A DNA stretch of 64,000 nt from Streptomyces europaeiscabiei (GCF_036346855.1 NZ_CP107841.1:62001-126000); one strand, 5' to 3'. Numbered from the stretch's first letter, positions 23,908 through 33,848 are shown. The notes: generated from the letters alone by a model not told the origin. Program-made: numbers and translations.

Positions 23908-25655
23908 CCTCCTTCGGTGTCTCACTGCTGGACGGCGGACCCGCCCCCCGCCCGGAGTACGCCACGCTCACCACGGCGCTCACGCGGGCCGCGGCCGCCT
24001 CCGGCGCCCAGGGCCTGTGCTTCGTCCACACCGACGGCGGCGAGACACGGTGGAGCTACGCCCGGCTGCTCGACGAGGCCGGCCGGCTGGTGGCCGGGAT
24101 GCGGGCGGCGGGAGTGACGCCCGGGGACCGGGTCCTCGTGCACGTCGCCCACCAGCCGGACCTGCTGGCCACCTTCTGGGCCTGCGTCCTGGGCGGCTTC
24201 GTCCCCCTGCCCGTGGGCACGGGCGCCACACCCGCCGCCCGGACCGCCGCCCCCGGCCTGCTGGACGCGGTGTGGAACCGCTACGGCAGGCCGTACACCG
24301 TCACCGGACCGGACCAGCACCTCGCCGCGCGCACCCGCGCACACCCCGGCTGGGCCAGGTCCTGGCTGGGCCACCCCCACCAGCTGCGCGCCACACACCC
24401 CGACCACCGCCGGCACCCGTCCCGCCCGGACGACCTCGCCGTCCTGCTGCTCACCTCCGGCTCCACCAGCACGCCCAAGGCCGTGATGCTCACCCACCGC
24501 AACATCCTCAGCCGCAGCGCCGCGACGGCCCGCGCCAACGGGCTCGGTGCCACGACCCGCAGCGTCAACTGGATGCCGCTCGACCATGCCGGCGGGCTGC
24601 TGCTGTTCCATGTGCGCGACGTGTTCCTCGGGGCGCACCAGGTGCACGCCCGCCCCGAACGCGTCCTCGCCGACCCGCTGCGCTGGCTCGCCCTCGCCGC
24701 CCGGCACCGGGCCTGCACCACATGGGCTCCCAACTTCGCCCTGTCCCTGGTCAACGACCAGGCGCACCGGCTGGCCGGCGAGGACTGGGACCTGAGGCGG
24801 CTGCGGTACCTCATGAACGGCGGGGAGGCCGTGCACGCCTCGGTGGTACGGCGTTTCATGGAGCTGCTCGCCCCCTTCGGCCTGCCGCCGGACGCGATGT
24901 TCCCCGGCTGGGGCATGTCCGAGACGGCGGCGGGCGTCGTCGACTGCCGGCTGTCCGACCTGGACCCCGGGCACGCGCGCTACGTCCCGGCCGGCCGGCC
25001 CCAGCCCGGCACCGCGGTGCGCTGCGTCGACGAGCAGGACGAGCCCGTCCCGGCGGGCACCCCGGGCCACCTCCAGGTGAGCGGCCCCTCGGTCACCCCC
25101 GGCTACCTCGACGACATCGAGCACACGCGCCGCGCCTTCACCGCCGACGGCTGGTTCCGCACCGGGGACCTGGCCTTCGTCCAGGACGGCGTCCTCACCG
25201 TCACCGGCCGGGCCGACGACCTGATCGAACGCGCCGGTGTGCGCTGCCACAGCCACGAGATCGAGGCCGCGGTGGAGGAACTGGACTTCGTCGCGCCGGC
25301 CCACACGGTGGCCTGCCCGGTCACCGGCCCCGAGGGAGAGGAACTCGCCGTCTTCTACCACCCGCGGCCCGGCACCGGGCCCGAGCGGGCCGCTGCCCTG
25401 ATCCGCGCACAGGTCGCGGACCGGCTCGGTCTGCACATCGGCCAGGTCGTGCCGGTGCGCGCCCAGGACGTCCCCAGGACCGGCATCGGAAAGCTCCGCC
25501 GCTCCCGCATGCGGCACTGGTACGAGACACGCCACGCAGGCCCCGCCGGCGGCGGGCCCACACCGCGGCCGAACAGCAACCACTTCGATCCGCGCACCGC
25601 GCCCGTCACCCGTGACGCCCGCGGTGCGCAGCCCGTGATGGGAAGGACACCATGA
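23904..25655 (+). CDS. Fatty-acyl-AMP ligase-like adenylate-forming enzyme
   Basis: A 583-residue ligase with an intact active site: phosphate loop LTSGSTSTPKAVMLTH (about 190), GWGMSETAAGV (about 335), DGWFRTGDLAF (about 415), GRADDLIERAGVR (about 435) and the C-terminal Lys in PRTGIGKLRRS (about 530). The overall form fits acyl-AMP ligases that load acyl chains or aryl acids on a carrier or CoA. No carrier protein is encoded in the window, so the acceptor is unknown. Candidate substrates are 3-hydroxyanthranilate or an acyl chain. It lies between an AraC regulator and a SARP with overlaps on both sides. Confidence 0.85.
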   Translation: MTSFGVSLLDGGPAPRPEYATLTTALTRAAAASGAQGLCFVHTDGGETRWSYARLLDEAGRLVAGMRAAGVTPGDRVLVHVAHQPDLLATFWACVLGGFVPLPVGTGATPAARTAAPGLLDAVWNRYGRPYTVTGPDQHLAARTRAHPGWARSWLGHPHQLRATHPDHRRHPSRPDDLAVLLLTSGSTSTPKAVMLTHRNILSRSAATARANGLGATTRSVNWMPLDHAGGLLLFHVRDVFLGAHQVHARPERVLADPLRWLALAARHRACTTWAPNFALSLVNDQAHRLAGEDWDLRRLRYLMNGGEAVHASVVRRFMELLAPFGLPPDAMFPGWGMSETAAGVVDCRLSDLDPGHARYVPAGRPQPGTAVRCVDEQDEPVPAGTPGHLQVSGPSVTPGYLDDIEHTRRAFTADGWFRTGDLAFVQDGVLTVTGRADDLIERAGVRCHSHEIEAAVEELDFVAPAHTVACPVTGPEGEELAVFYHPRPGTGPERAAALIRAQVADRLGLHIGQVVPVRAQDVPRTGIGKLRRSRMRHWYETRHAGPAGGGPTPRPNSNHFDPRTAPVTRDARGAQPVMGRTP

Positions 25656-27646
25656 ACGACTCCGTACCGGCCGACACGGACGGCGGTGCGCTGCGGATAG
25701 GGGTGCTCGGGCCGCTGGAGGTCCGCGCCCAGGGCGAGGACCGTACGCCCACCGCGCCCATGGCCCGGCGCGCGCTGGCCGTGCTGCTGCTGAGCGCCAA
25801 CCGTCTGGTGTCGACCTCGGCCCTGATCGGGGAACTGTGGGAGTCCGACCCGCCGCGCCTGGCCCGCAAGACCGTCCAGACGTACGTGTACCAGATCCGC
25901 AAGGCCCTCAAGTGCCCCGCGGATCCCAGCGACCGGGTGCGCACCGGCCCCGGCGGCTACCGCATCGACCTGCGGCCGGGGGAACTGGACCTGTGGGAGT
26001 TCGAGCACGGCGTCATGCGCGCGCGCACCGCGCTGAGCGAGGGTGACCCCCGTGCCTCGGCGCACCTGCTGCGCCAGGCTCTCGGGCTGTGGCGGGGTGA
26101 ACCGTTCGCCGGACTGGACGCCGGACCGCTCCTGGCGGCGCAGATCGCGCAGATCGCCGACTCACGGCTCGGCGCGCTGGAGCTGCGCATCACGGCCGAC
26201 CTGCAACTGGGCCGCCACCGCGCTGTGGTGGGGGAACTGCACCAGCTCATCGCGGACCATCCCTTCCACGAGGAGTTCGCCGCCCAGCTCATGCTCGCCG
26301 CCCACCGGTCCGGGCAGCGCGCCACGGCGCTGGAGGCGTTCGCCCGGCTGCGCCGCCGGCTCGTCGACGAACTCGGCATCGAGCCCTCGGAGCGGCTGCA
26401 GCGGCTGCAGCAGGACGTTCTCAACGAGACACTGCCGCAGCCGGCCGCCGCCGTGACGGGCCCGGGCCCGCTGCCGGCCCAGGACGCGGCGGGCGCCCCG
26501 CCCTTTGGCAGTGCCGCCGCGCCGGCGCCGGCGGCGGTGCCCGTCGGCGGGCGGCTGCCGCTGGACACCCCGGACTTCACCGGACGCGTCGCGGAACTGG
26601 CGCAGCTCTCCTCGCTCGCCGGCCCGGACGCGGGCGCCGGGGACACGACCGGCGGGGAGTGCTCCGGGGGGCCTCGGGTGGTGGTGGTCCTGGGCGCGGC
26701 CGGTGTGGGCAAGAGTGCCCTCGCCGTGCGCGCCGCACACCGTATGGCCGACCGGTTCCCCGACGGTGCGCTCCACGCCCGGCTGCACGACGGCGCGGAC
26801 CGCCCCAGACGGGCGGACGCCGTCCTGCATGCCCTGCTGCGGGACTGCGGAATGGATCCGGCCACGCTGCCCGACAACGCCGACGACCTGGCGGGCATGT
26901 TCCGGTCCTTCAGTGCCGAGCGGTCGCTCCTGGTCCTGCTGGACGACGCGGCCGGCACCGACCAGGTGCTCCCGCTGCTGCCGGCGGACGGGGGCAGCCT
27001 GGCGCTGGTGACCTCCCGGGTCCGCCTGCCCGGTCTGCCCGGCGCCCGGTCGATGGCCCTGGGGGCGCTGTCGGCCGACGACGCCGCCGCGTTCTTCACC
27101 AGGGTGGCCGGGGCGGAACGCGTCGGTGCCGGTGACGTCCTGGGGGAAGTCACGCACCTGATGGGCAACTTCCCGCTCTCCCTGCGTGCCGTGGGCGAGA
27201 AGTTCGCGGCGCGCCCGATGTGGACGCTTGGCGACCTCGCCCTGGGGCTGGTGGACGAGGGCCGCCTGGCGGCGGAACTGCACGACGAGGCCTGCGATGT
27301 GCTGGCCCGGGCGGCCGGGGCGATCGCCCGGCTGCCCGGCTCCCTGCGGCGGGCGCTGGCGCTGCTGGCGGCGGCCGGAGCGGCCCCCTTCGACATGGCA
27401 CGGGCCAGACAGCTCCTGGGCGGCAGTTCCTGGGACGGCGACTCCCTGGTGGGCCAACTCCTCGACCATCACGTGGTGGTCAGGGCGGAGCAGTCCGGTT
27501 CTGCGGCTCTCGCCTTCCGGGTGCCGGATCTGATCCGGCTGTCCCTGCCGTCCGCCGACAACGCCGAACTGCGCGTTCTGCCCGGCGGCGACCGCGGCGG
27601 CCTGGGGAACCGTTCCGTCTCCGGGGTGCTGACCGCGGCGGGCTGA
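25652..27646 (+). CDS. SARP regulator with NB-ARC domain
   Basis: A 664-residue SARP: winged-helix domain from about residue 14 (LRIGVLGPLEVRAQGED), the activation domain with GEPFAGLDAGPLLAAQ and LVDELGIEPSERL up to about 260, then an NB-ARC-like ATPase with Walker A LGAAGVGKSALAV near residue 348 and LLVLLDDAAG as Walker B. There is no TPR array, unlike the SARP at 794. SARPs bind direct repeats near -35 regions of biosynthetic promoters. The repeated sites before 30092, 36638, 60656 and 62006 are candidate targets. GGAAGGA precedes the ATG, which overlaps the ligase stop (ATGA). Confidence 0.9.
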   Translation: MNDSVPADTDGGALRIGVLGPLEVRAQGEDRTPTAPMARRALAVLLLSANRLVSTSALIGELWESDPPRLARKTVQTYVYQIRKALKCPADPSDRVRTGPGGYRIDLRPGELDLWEFEHGVMRARTALSEGDPRASAHLLRQALGLWRGEPFAGLDAGPLLAAQIAQIADSRLGALELRITADLQLGRHRAVVGELHQLIADHPFHEEFAAQLMLAAHRSGQRATALEAFARLRRRLVDELGIEPSERLQRLQQDVLNETLPQPAAAVTGPGPLPAQDAAGAPPFGSAAAPAPAAVPVGGRLPLDTPDFTGRVAELAQLSSLAGPDAGAGDTTGGECSGGPRVVVVLGAAGVGKSALAVRAAHRMADRFPDGALHARLHDGADRPRRADAVLHALLRDCGMDPATLPDNADDLAGMFRSFSAERSLLVLLDDAAGTDQVLPLLPADGGSLALVTSRVRLPGLPGARSMALGALSADDAAAFFTRVAGAERVGAGDVLGEVTHLMGNFPLSLRAVGEKFAARPMWTLGDLALGLVDEGRLAAELHDEACDVLARAAGAIARLPGSLRRALALLAAAGAAPFDMARARQLLGGSSWDGDSLVGQLLDHHVVVRAEQSGSAALAFRVPDLIRLSLPSADNAELRVLPGGDRGGLGNRSVSGVLTAAG

Positions 27647-27810
27647 CGGAATCGGCCCGGGGTCCGGCGCGTGCCGGCCGGCCAGCACCTTGGACATGAC
27701 TTCACCCGGCCTGGATCGCCCGGGCCGACGCTGGCCGTGGCGGCCGGACCGACGGGCCGTCACGGGCGTGGTCCCGCCTCGTGCGGCGGGATTCGAGTGA
27801 GGAGACGGTT

Positions 27811-28029
27811 ATGCGTTTCGAGGACGAGGTTCCACCGCCCCGCTGGCTGATGGTGCCCGCGGGACTGGAGGTCGAGCTCACCCCCGCCGGCCCCGGCAGG
27901 CGTGTCCGGTGCGGCGATCCGTCCTCGCCGGGGCGCTCCTCGGCGGGGCACCGGCAGCCGGACGGGGAGCGCCCCGGGCAGCACCGGGAGTCCTGCTGCC
28001 ACTGCGGCGCTGTCCGGCCGGCCGCGTAG
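27811..28029 (+). CDS. Small hypothetical protein
   Basis: A 72-codon frame with a good ribosome site (GAGGAGAC, 4 bases before the ATG). The N-terminal MRFEDEVPPPRWLMVPAGLEV looks protein-like. The C-terminus is Cys/His-rich (SCCHCG). No family is recognised. It lies alone between the SARP and the second IS701-like gene. Codon third positions are GC-rich but less regular than in neighbouring genes, so it may be non-coding. Confidence 0.4.
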   Translation: MRFEDEVPPPRWLMVPAGLEVELTPAGPGRRVRCGDPSSPGRSSAGHRQPDGERPGQHRESCCHCGAVRPAA

Positions 28030-28620
28030 CCGGGGCGGCGGAGGAACCGGCTGTGCCCGGCGGGGTGTTGACGGCGTCGCAGCAGTGGCCCGGTGTCCCT
28101 GGGGCGCTGCCTCGCCGGCCGGTCGCGGCGGCGCCGTCCCCTCGGACGGACGGGACGGGCGCGACGGGCGGGACAGTTGGTGCCCGGGCGGCGCGGCGAC
28201 ATGCGCGGCGATGCCGGGGCGGGGGCACAGGCGGGCGGGGCCTCGGCCGGGTGCGGCCGGTCGGGCGGCCGGTCGGGCCCGTACGGCCGGCGGGGCCCGG
28301 CCGGCGCCCCGTACGCCCCGCCCGCCCGTCCCGCCCGGGCGTGTTCCGGCTCTCCTCCCCCGCACCGCCCGGCCGCAGGACCTGCCCGCCCCATGCCTTC
28401 GCCTGCGTCCCGCCCGGCCGCCGTCAGGTCCTCGCAGAGCCCGCCGAAACCCCGTTGGCCTGCGCGTTTCCCCGGCCTTGGTCCCCCCTTGGACGCCTGA
28501 TCAGAGGCTGCCTCAGCAGGCAGTCGGGACCACACCGTACGGCTGCCGCAGGCGCAACCGCACAGACGCGGGTCGCGGCCGGACCAACGGGGCCCGGTCG
28601 ACCGAGTGGCGAGGTGGGAT
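28030..28620. other. Gene-free GC-rich stretch
   Basis: About 590 bases precede the second IS701-like gene. Several frames are open on both strands, but all show Pro/Arg/Gly-rich translations without ribosome sites, as expected for chance frames at this GC content. No hairpin, repeat array or operator stood out. Confidence 0.5.
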
Positions 28621-28623
28621 GGG

Positions 28624-29862
28624 ATGCAGACCAGGCTGCAGCACAGGAGCACCACGGACGGGGAGCTGTCCTACCCGGCGCGGGAAGCGACCCGGGACAG
28701 CGTGCTGCGGGAGCTGAGCGCGGTGCTCTTCGGGTCCCTGCCGCGCAGCGACCAGCGGCGCAGGGGCATGGAGTACGTGCAGGGTCTGCTCGGTGTCGAG
28801 GGACGCAAGTCGATCCGGAACATCTCCTCGCTGTTCGGCGGGGAGGCGGCCGAGCAGAGCCTGCACCACTTCATCAGCGGCTCCACCTGGGACTGGGGCC
28901 CGGTCCGCCGCGCCCTGGCCCGGCATCTGGAGGAGGTCTCCCCCGCCCGCGCCTATGTGCTGCAGCCGATGGTGATACCCAAGGCCGGCGACAGTTCGGT
29001 GGGGGTCGACCGCCGCTTCTGCCCGCGCCGCGGCCAGATCATGAACGCCCAGCAGGCCGTGGGCGTGTGGGCGGTCTCCGAGGAGCACAGCAGCCCGGTC
29101 AACTGGCGTCTGCACCTGCCCGACACCTGGCTGGACGACAAGACCCGGCGCCGGCAGGCGGCGATCCCGGAGACGGTGCTGCCGGAGTCCATGGACCAGT
29201 GCTGCGTTCAGGCCTACCTCGGCATCACCCGGGACTGGGGCCTGCCGGTGCGCCCCGCGCTGATGGACGCCCGCCAGTCCGACGTGGCGGGCACGGTGCG
29301 CGGGCTGCAGGACGCGGGTGCGCCGATGCTGTTACGGGTCAGCGCCAACCTGCGGCTGGCCGCCGCCGACGCGGGGCTGCCCCGTACGGCCGCCGGCACG
29401 GAGATGACGGCGCATCAGCTCATGCTGATGGCCCGGCCGCTGCGCCAGCCGGTCATCCAGCGCCGGCCCGGCCCGGGCGGTCGCACCGTGCACGCGGGAC
29501 TGACCGCGACGGTGCGCGTGCGGCTTCCGCGCCGCACCGCCCGCCGCCCTTCCTGGTGCCGTGACCTGGTGCTGTTCGGCGTCGGCGACAACGGCGGGCG
29601 CTGGCCGGCCGAACTGTGGCTGACCAACATCACCGACCTGCACCCCTCCCAGCTCCTGCGGCTGAGCAAGCTGCCCCAGCGGGTGAACCAGGACTTCGCG
29701 CAGATCGCCGAACGGGTGGGCATAAAGGACTATTCCGGCCGCTCCTTCAGTGGCTGGCACCGGCACGCCACCCTGGCCTCGGCCGCCCACGCCGTCGCGG
29801 TGCTGTCCGGCACGGTCGAGCCGCAGACCGAGGCCGCGGAGGTGACGCAGGCATCCGCGTAG
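28624..29862 (+). CDS. Second IS701-like transposase-domain protein, probably domesticated
   Basis: A 412-residue paralogue of the protein at 20057: SDQRRRGMEYVQGLLG, GRKSIRNISSLFGG, LHHFISGSTWDWGPVR, NAQQAVGVWAVSEE, WRLHLPDTWLDD and ERVGIKDYSGRSFSGWHRH line up with it and with IS701 transposases. The first acidic motif (DDTGFPKKG in active enzymes) is LQPMVIPKAG, and the second is DARQSD rather than DEAYG, so catalysis should be lost. No terminal repeats are evident. A TTA codon at 29332 suggests bldA control. It sits between regulators and the 3-hydroxyanthranilate operon. GAGGTGGGATGGG precedes the ATG. Confidence 0.8.
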   Translation: MQTRLQHRSTTDGELSYPAREATRDSVLRELSAVLFGSLPRSDQRRRGMEYVQGLLGVEGRKSIRNISSLFGGEAAEQSLHHFISGSTWDWGPVRRALARHLEEVSPARAYVLQPMVIPKAGDSSVGVDRRFCPRRGQIMNAQQAVGVWAVSEEHSSPVNWRLHLPDTWLDDKTRRRQAAIPETVLPESMDQCCVQAYLGITRDWGLPVRPALMDARQSDVAGTVRGLQDAGAPMLLRVSANLRLAAADAGLPRTAAGTEMTAHQLMLMARPLRQPVIQRRPGPGGRTVHAGLTATVRVRLPRRTARRPSWCRDLVLFGVGDNGGRWPAELWLTNITDLHPSQLLRLSKLPQRVNQDFAQIAERVGIKDYSGRSFSGWHRHATLASAAHAVAVLSGTVEPQTEAAEVTQASA

Positions 29863-29925
29863 TCATGCACGCGGGCCTGCGCGTGAGCATGGAGAACGGC
29901 GCAGTGTACGGACGAGGGTCCGCTC

Positions 29926-30010
29926 TGTCAGCCGTCCTTTCACCCCCTGTGTCAGCTCGGCGGCCACCCGGCCCGCCGAGCTGACGGACTGCGCAGGGCA
30001 GCTGACGGAT
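29926..30010. promoter_or_regulatory. Cluster of GTCAGC/GCTGAC repeats before the 3-hydroxyanthranilate operon
   Basis: Four related half-sites occur: GTCAGC at 29927, GTCAGCTCGGCGG at 29951, then AGCTGACGGA at 29979-29988 and at 30000-30009. The last two are direct repeats 21 bp apart. The middle two form a 13-bp perfect inverted repeat (29951-29963 with 29973-29985). The spacing of two helical turns fits SARP-type operators. The esterase gene starts 83 bases further on. Confidence 0.65.
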
Positions 30011-30091
30011 TGTCCGAACGTCCTTTGGCGAGTTCTGAACCCCCGGCACACGATCTGCGGACAGCCCGTCCCAGTGCCCGAGGAGTTCACC

Positions 30092-31732
30092 ATGACCGTC
30101 CAGCCGCAGGCCGCCGACGGGCGGACAAAGGCGAACGCCGTCGCAACCGACGGCCCTCGTCCCCGCGCCGCGAGCGGGTCCCGCGTCGTCGTGCGCACGA
30201 CGGCCGGGCCGGTGGCCGGCGAACGCACCGGCCGTGTCGCCGCCTTCCGCGGCATCCCCTACGCCAGGCCGCCGCTGGGCGAACTGCGTTTCGCCTCCCC
30301 GCGGCCGCCCGTGCCCTGGCGCGAGGTGCGCGACGCCGTGCGTTTCGCCGACGTCTCCTTCCAGAGCTCCATACCCAGCCGGCCCGTGCCGCCCTGCAGC
30401 GAGGACTCGCTGTACGCCAACGTGTGGACGCCCCGCACCCGCGGCAGCAGGCCCGTGATGGTGTACATCCACGGCGGCGGCTGGCAGGCCGGGGCAGGCA
30501 GCATGCCCGCCTACGACGGGGCCCGGCTGGCCGCCCGCGCGGACATGGTCGTGGTCACCTTCAACTACCGGCTCGGCGTCCTGGGGTTCGGTCTGCACGA
30601 GGACCTCACCGATCCGCTGACCGGCGACTTCGCCAACTGGGGCCTGCAGGACCAGCAGGCGCTGCTGCGCTGGGTGCACGCCAACGCGGCCGCCTTCGGC
30701 GGCGACCCGGACAACATCACCGTGTGCGGTACCTCCGCGGGCGGCGCCAGCGCCTGGCAGCTCGCCCTGCTGCCCGGCCTGCGCGGCCTGATCCGGCGCA
30801 TCGTGTCGATCAGCCCCAGCCATGTCACGCCGCCCGCGACCGCGCTCACCCCCGAGGACTCCCGGACCGTCTACCGGGCCGTCGCCCGCCGGCTGGGCAC
30901 CACCGTCGCCGGCCTGCGCGAGGTGCCGGCCGGCGCGCTCGCCGCGGCCTGGGAGGAGATCTTCGCGCCGCGCCCCGAGGACCGGATCGTCACCAGCGGA
31001 CGCTGGTACCGCGGGCCGGTCGTCGACGGGCGCACCATGGCCGGGCCCGACCACGCGCTGCCGGCCCCCGACGTGCCCGTGCTGTCGGTCCACACCAGCA
31101 CCGAGGGCTCCTTCTACACCGGACCCGCCTCCCCCCAGCCCCTGCCCGCGCCGCGGGACGCCGTCGCCCTGCGACGGGCCGTGCGCGATGTGCTGCGGCT
31201 CGTGCGGCCGGAGGCGGGCGACGACCTCGCCGACGCCTGCACCCTCGCCTACCGGGACGCCGCACGGGACGCCGCCCTGCCCGGCGATCCGCTGTCGCTG
31301 TGGACGGAGATCTGGGGCGACGCGCTGTTCCGGCACCAGATCGTCCGGTCCGCCGAGCGCCATGCCCGTGCGGGCAACAGCCCCCTGTACGCCATGGAGT
31401 TCGCCCACCCGGCGCCGGCGCCGCACTTCGGCACCCCGCACGAGGCGACCTCACCGTTCCTGTTCGGCACCCACCGGCTCCCGCAGTTCGCGCCCGTCGC
31501 CGGCGCGGGCCCCGTGGAGAGGCTGCTGTCGGACATCCTCATCGACGCCGTGGCGGCCTTCGCCCGTACCTCCGTGCCCGACACCCCCAACACCTGCGGC
31601 TGGCCGCCGTTCACCCCCGACGCGCCCAGCACCCTGGTCCTGGGCGGTCCTCGCATCGCCGAGGTCACGCACACCCCCAAGCTCGCCCAGCTCGGGTTCT
31701 GGGACGCGGTGGGCTGGACGCCCCGTTTCTGA
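30092..31732 (+). CDS. Type B carboxylesterase
   Basis: A 546-residue alpha/beta-hydrolase of the carboxylesterase B family: [15 protein letters not shown] (about 60), [11 protein letters not shown] oxyanion loop (about 130), nucleophile motif CGTSAGGAS (about 216) and the catalytic acid and His further on ([16 protein letters not shown] region). The usual GESAGG is GTSAGG. No signal peptide is seen, so it acts in the cytosol. A role in ester or amide hydrolysis, or acyl transfer on an intermediate or export form, is possible. GAGGAG precedes the ATG at 30092. It is first after the repeated operator and ahead of DAHP synthase. Confidence 0.85.
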   Translation: MTVQPQAADGRTKANAVATDGPRPRAASGSRVVVRTTAGPVAGERTGRVAAFRGIPYARPPLGELRFASPRPPVPWREVRDAVRFADVSFQSSIPSRPVPPCSEDSLYANVWTPRTRGSRPVMVYIHGGGWQAGAGSMPAYDGARLAARADMVVVTFNYRLGVLGFGLHEDLTDPLTGDFANWGLQDQQALLRWVHANAAAFGGDPDNITVCGTSAGGASAWQLALLPGLRGLIRRIVSISPSHVTPPATALTPEDSRTVYRAVARRLGTTVAGLREVPAGALAAAWEEIFAPRPEDRIVTSGRWYRGPVVDGRTMAGPDHALPAPDVPVLSVHTSTEGSFYTGPASPQPLPAPRDAVALRRAVRDVLRLVRPEAGDDLADACTLAYRDAARDAALPGDPLSLWTEIWGDALFRHQIVRSAERHARAGNSPLYAMEFAHPAPAPHFGTPHEATSPFLFGTHRLPQFAPVAGAGPVERLLSDILIDAVAAFARTSVPDTPNTCGWPPFTPDAPSTLVLGGPRIAEVTHTPKLAQLGFWDAVGWTPRF

Positions 31733-31854
31733 ACCCGGCCGCCCCGTGCCGCCCCGGCCGGGCCCTTCGACCTTCTCCCCGATCGTCCGTACACCGCGGC
31801 AGCCGTGCCGTGTCTTTTTTCCCCACCGTCCGTATTCCCTGTCTGGAGACATCC

Positions 31855-33024
31855 GTGGACTATCCACTGCTCGACCTCGAATGGAAGATCGCCCCTCAGC
31901 AGCCGGTCTGGGACGACCCGGCGCAGGTGAGCCGGGTCCGGTCGGACCTGGCAAGCCGGCCCGCGCTGGTGCGCGCGGACGACGTGCGTGCCCTGCGCGG
32001 CCACCTGGCCCGGGTGGCGGCCGGCGAGGCCCTGGTGGTGCAGGCCGGGGACTGCGCCGAGGACCCCGACGAATGCACCGCCGAGCATGTCGCGCGCAAG
32101 GCGGCCGTGCTCGACCTGCTGGCCGGGGCGCTGCGGCTGGTCACCGGCAAGCCGGTGATCCGGGTGGGCCGTATCGCGGGACAGTTCGGCAAGCCGCGCT
32201 CGAAACCGACCGAGCTGATCGGCGGCGTCGAACTGCCCGTCTACCGCGGCCACATGGTCAACAACCCCGAGCCCACCCCCGAAGGACGCCGCCCCGATCC
32301 GCTGCGCCTGCTGACCGGGTACATGGCGGCCGACGAGATCATGCACCACCTGAACTGGCACCGTGCCCGCGGCACGGACCTCATCGACCCCGCTGTCTGG
32401 ACCAGCCATGAGGCCCTGCTCCTCGACTACGAAGTGCCCCTGCTGCGGCACGAGACCGACGGACTCGTGCTGTCCTCGACGCACTGGCCGTGGATCGGAG
32501 AGCGCACCCGCCAGCCCGAGGGCGCGCACGTCGCCCTGCTCACCGGCGTGGTCAACCCGGTGGCCTGCAAGGTCGGCCCGAGCATCACCCCGGAGGAACT
32601 GCTGGATCTGTGCCGGCGTCTGGACCCGCGGCGCGAGCCGGGACGGCTCACCCTCATCGCCCGCATGGGCGCCGACGCGGTGGCCGACGCCCTGCCCCCG
32701 CTGGTCGAGGCCGTACGCAGGGCGGGCCACCCGGTGATCTGGCTGACCGACCCGCTGCACGGCAACACCGTCACCACCCCGCAAGGGTTCAAGACCCGCT
32801 ACGTGGAGGCGGCCGAACGCGAGGTCGTCGCCTTCCACCACGCGGTGACCGCGGGCGGCGGCATCGCCGGCGGCCTGCACCTGGAGACGACGCCGGACGC
32901 GGTCATGGAGTGCGTCAGCGACGCGCGGGCCGCCGGCCTCGTCGGTGACGCCTACCAGAGCCTGTGCGACCCGCGGCTCAACGTCAGCCAGGGCATCTCC
33001 GTGGTGTCCGCCTGGCAGTCGTGA
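31855..33024 (+). CDS. Class II 3-deoxy-D-arabino-heptulosonate 7-phosphate synthase
   Basis: A 389-residue class II (plant/PhzC-type) DAHP synthase: [14 protein letters not shown] with the metal-ligand Cys (about residue 65), [13 protein letters not shown] (about 107), [30 protein letters not shown] (about 205), [22 protein letters not shown] and [12 protein letters not shown]. It joins phosphoenolpyruvate and erythrose 4-phosphate, the first shikimate step. It is shorter than housekeeping class II enzymes (about 450), like cluster-borne PhzC forms that often escape feedback control. The GTG at 31855 has GGAG 6 bases upstream. It heads the block DAHP synthase-SDR-PhzD-PhzE. Confidence 0.92.
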   Translation: MDYPLLDLEWKIAPQQPVWDDPAQVSRVRSDLASRPALVRADDVRALRGHLARVAAGEALVVQAGDCAEDPDECTAEHVARKAAVLDLLAGALRLVTGKPVIRVGRIAGQFGKPRSKPTELIGGVELPVYRGHMVNNPEPTPEGRRPDPLRLLTGYMAADEIMHHLNWHRARGTDLIDPAVWTSHEALLLDYEVPLLRHETDGLVLSSTHWPWIGERTRQPEGAHVALLTGVVNPVACKVGPSITPEELLDLCRRLDPRREPGRLTLIARMGADAVADALPPLVEAVRRAGHPVIWLTDPLHGNTVTTPQGFKTRYVEAAEREVVAFHHAVTAGGGIAGGLHLETTPDAVMECVSDARAAGLVGDAYQSLCDPRLNVSQGISVVSAWQS

Positions 33025-33077
33025 CCGGCCACACCGAACAGCCCCTGCCCGCACGGCATGTGAAGGAGAGGCACGAC

Positions 33078-33848
33078 ATGGAGAACAGACTGGCGCTGGT
33101 CACCGGAGCCGCCGGCGGCATCGGCGCGGCCGTCGCCCGTGTCCTGGGTGAACAGGGCACCGCGGTGGCCGCGGTCGACCGCGATGCCGCCCAGCTCGGC
33201 GAGATGATCGAGAAACTGGGCGCGGACGGGCTGCCGGTGGCACCGTTCCCGGCGGACGTGACCGACAGCCGGGCGGTGGACGAGGCCGTCGCCGAGATCG
33301 AAGCGCGCCTGGGCCCCATCGACTTCCTCGTCAACGCGGCAGGGGTGCTGCGCCTGGGCGAGGTGTCCACCTTCAGCGACGACGACTGGAACAGCACCTT
33401 CGCCGTCAACACCACGGGCGTCTTCCATCTCTCGCGCGCCGTCGTCGCCCGTATGGTGCCGCGCGGCCGCGGGGCGGTGGTCACCGTCGCCTCCAACGCC
33501 GCCGCCACCCCCCGGACCGGAATGGCGGCGTACGCCGCCTCCAAGGCGGCGGCGGAGATGTTCACCAAGAGCCTGGGCCTGGAGGTGGCCCGGCACGGCA
33601 TCCGCTGCAACATCGTCGCCCCCGGCTCCACCGACACCCCGATGCTGAGCTCCATGTGGCAGGACGAAGCCGGTCCGCGCGCCACCGTCGCCGGGAACCT
33701 CGACGCCTTCCGCGTCGGCATCCCGCTGGGCAAGCTCGCCCAGCCGGGCGACGTCGCGCGCGCCGTGGCCTTCCTCCTGTCCGACCAGGCCTCCCACATC
33801 ACCCTGCACACCCTGACCGTCGACGGCGGCGCGGCGCTCGGCGCCTAG
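33078..33848 (+). CDS. SDR dehydrogenase, EntA/DhbA-like (dihydro-hydroxyanthranilate dehydrogenase)
   Basis: A 256-residue short-chain dehydrogenase: [15 protein letters not shown] cofactor loop (about 9), NAAGVL (about 82), the catalytic Ser in VASNAAATP (about 137) and YAASKAAAE with Tyr and Lys (about 150). The family resembles 2,3-dihydro-2,3-dihydroxybenzoate dehydrogenases. Next to PhzD and PhzE homologues, the expected reaction is oxidation of 2,3-dihydro-3-hydroxyanthranilate to 3-hydroxyanthranilate. The ATG at 33078 follows GAAGGAGAG; the longer open frame is not used. The substrate is inferred from context. Confidence 0.85.
   Translation: MENRLALVTGAAGGIGAAVARVLGEQGTAVAAVDRDAAQLGEMIEKLGADGLPVAPFPADVTDSRAVDEAVAEIEARLGPIDFLVNAAGVLRLGEVSTFSDDDWNSTFAVNTTGVFHLSRAVVARMVPRGRGAVVTVASNAAATPRTGMAAYAASKAAAEMFTKSLGLEVARHGIRCNIVAPGSTDTPMLSSMWQDEAGPRATVAGNLDAFRVGIPLGKLAQPGDVARAVAFLLSDQASHITLHTLTVDGGAALGA

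Noticed and set aside
27638..27655. CTGACGGA-type operator after the second SARP
   Set aside because: The match includes the SARP stop codon (TGA) and lies 165 bases before the nearest possible gene, so it is probably chance.
20057..29862. Two active IS701 insertion sequences
   Set aside because: The catalytic Asp motifs are missing, no terminal inverted repeats were seen, and one gene is embedded with overlapping start and stop codons.
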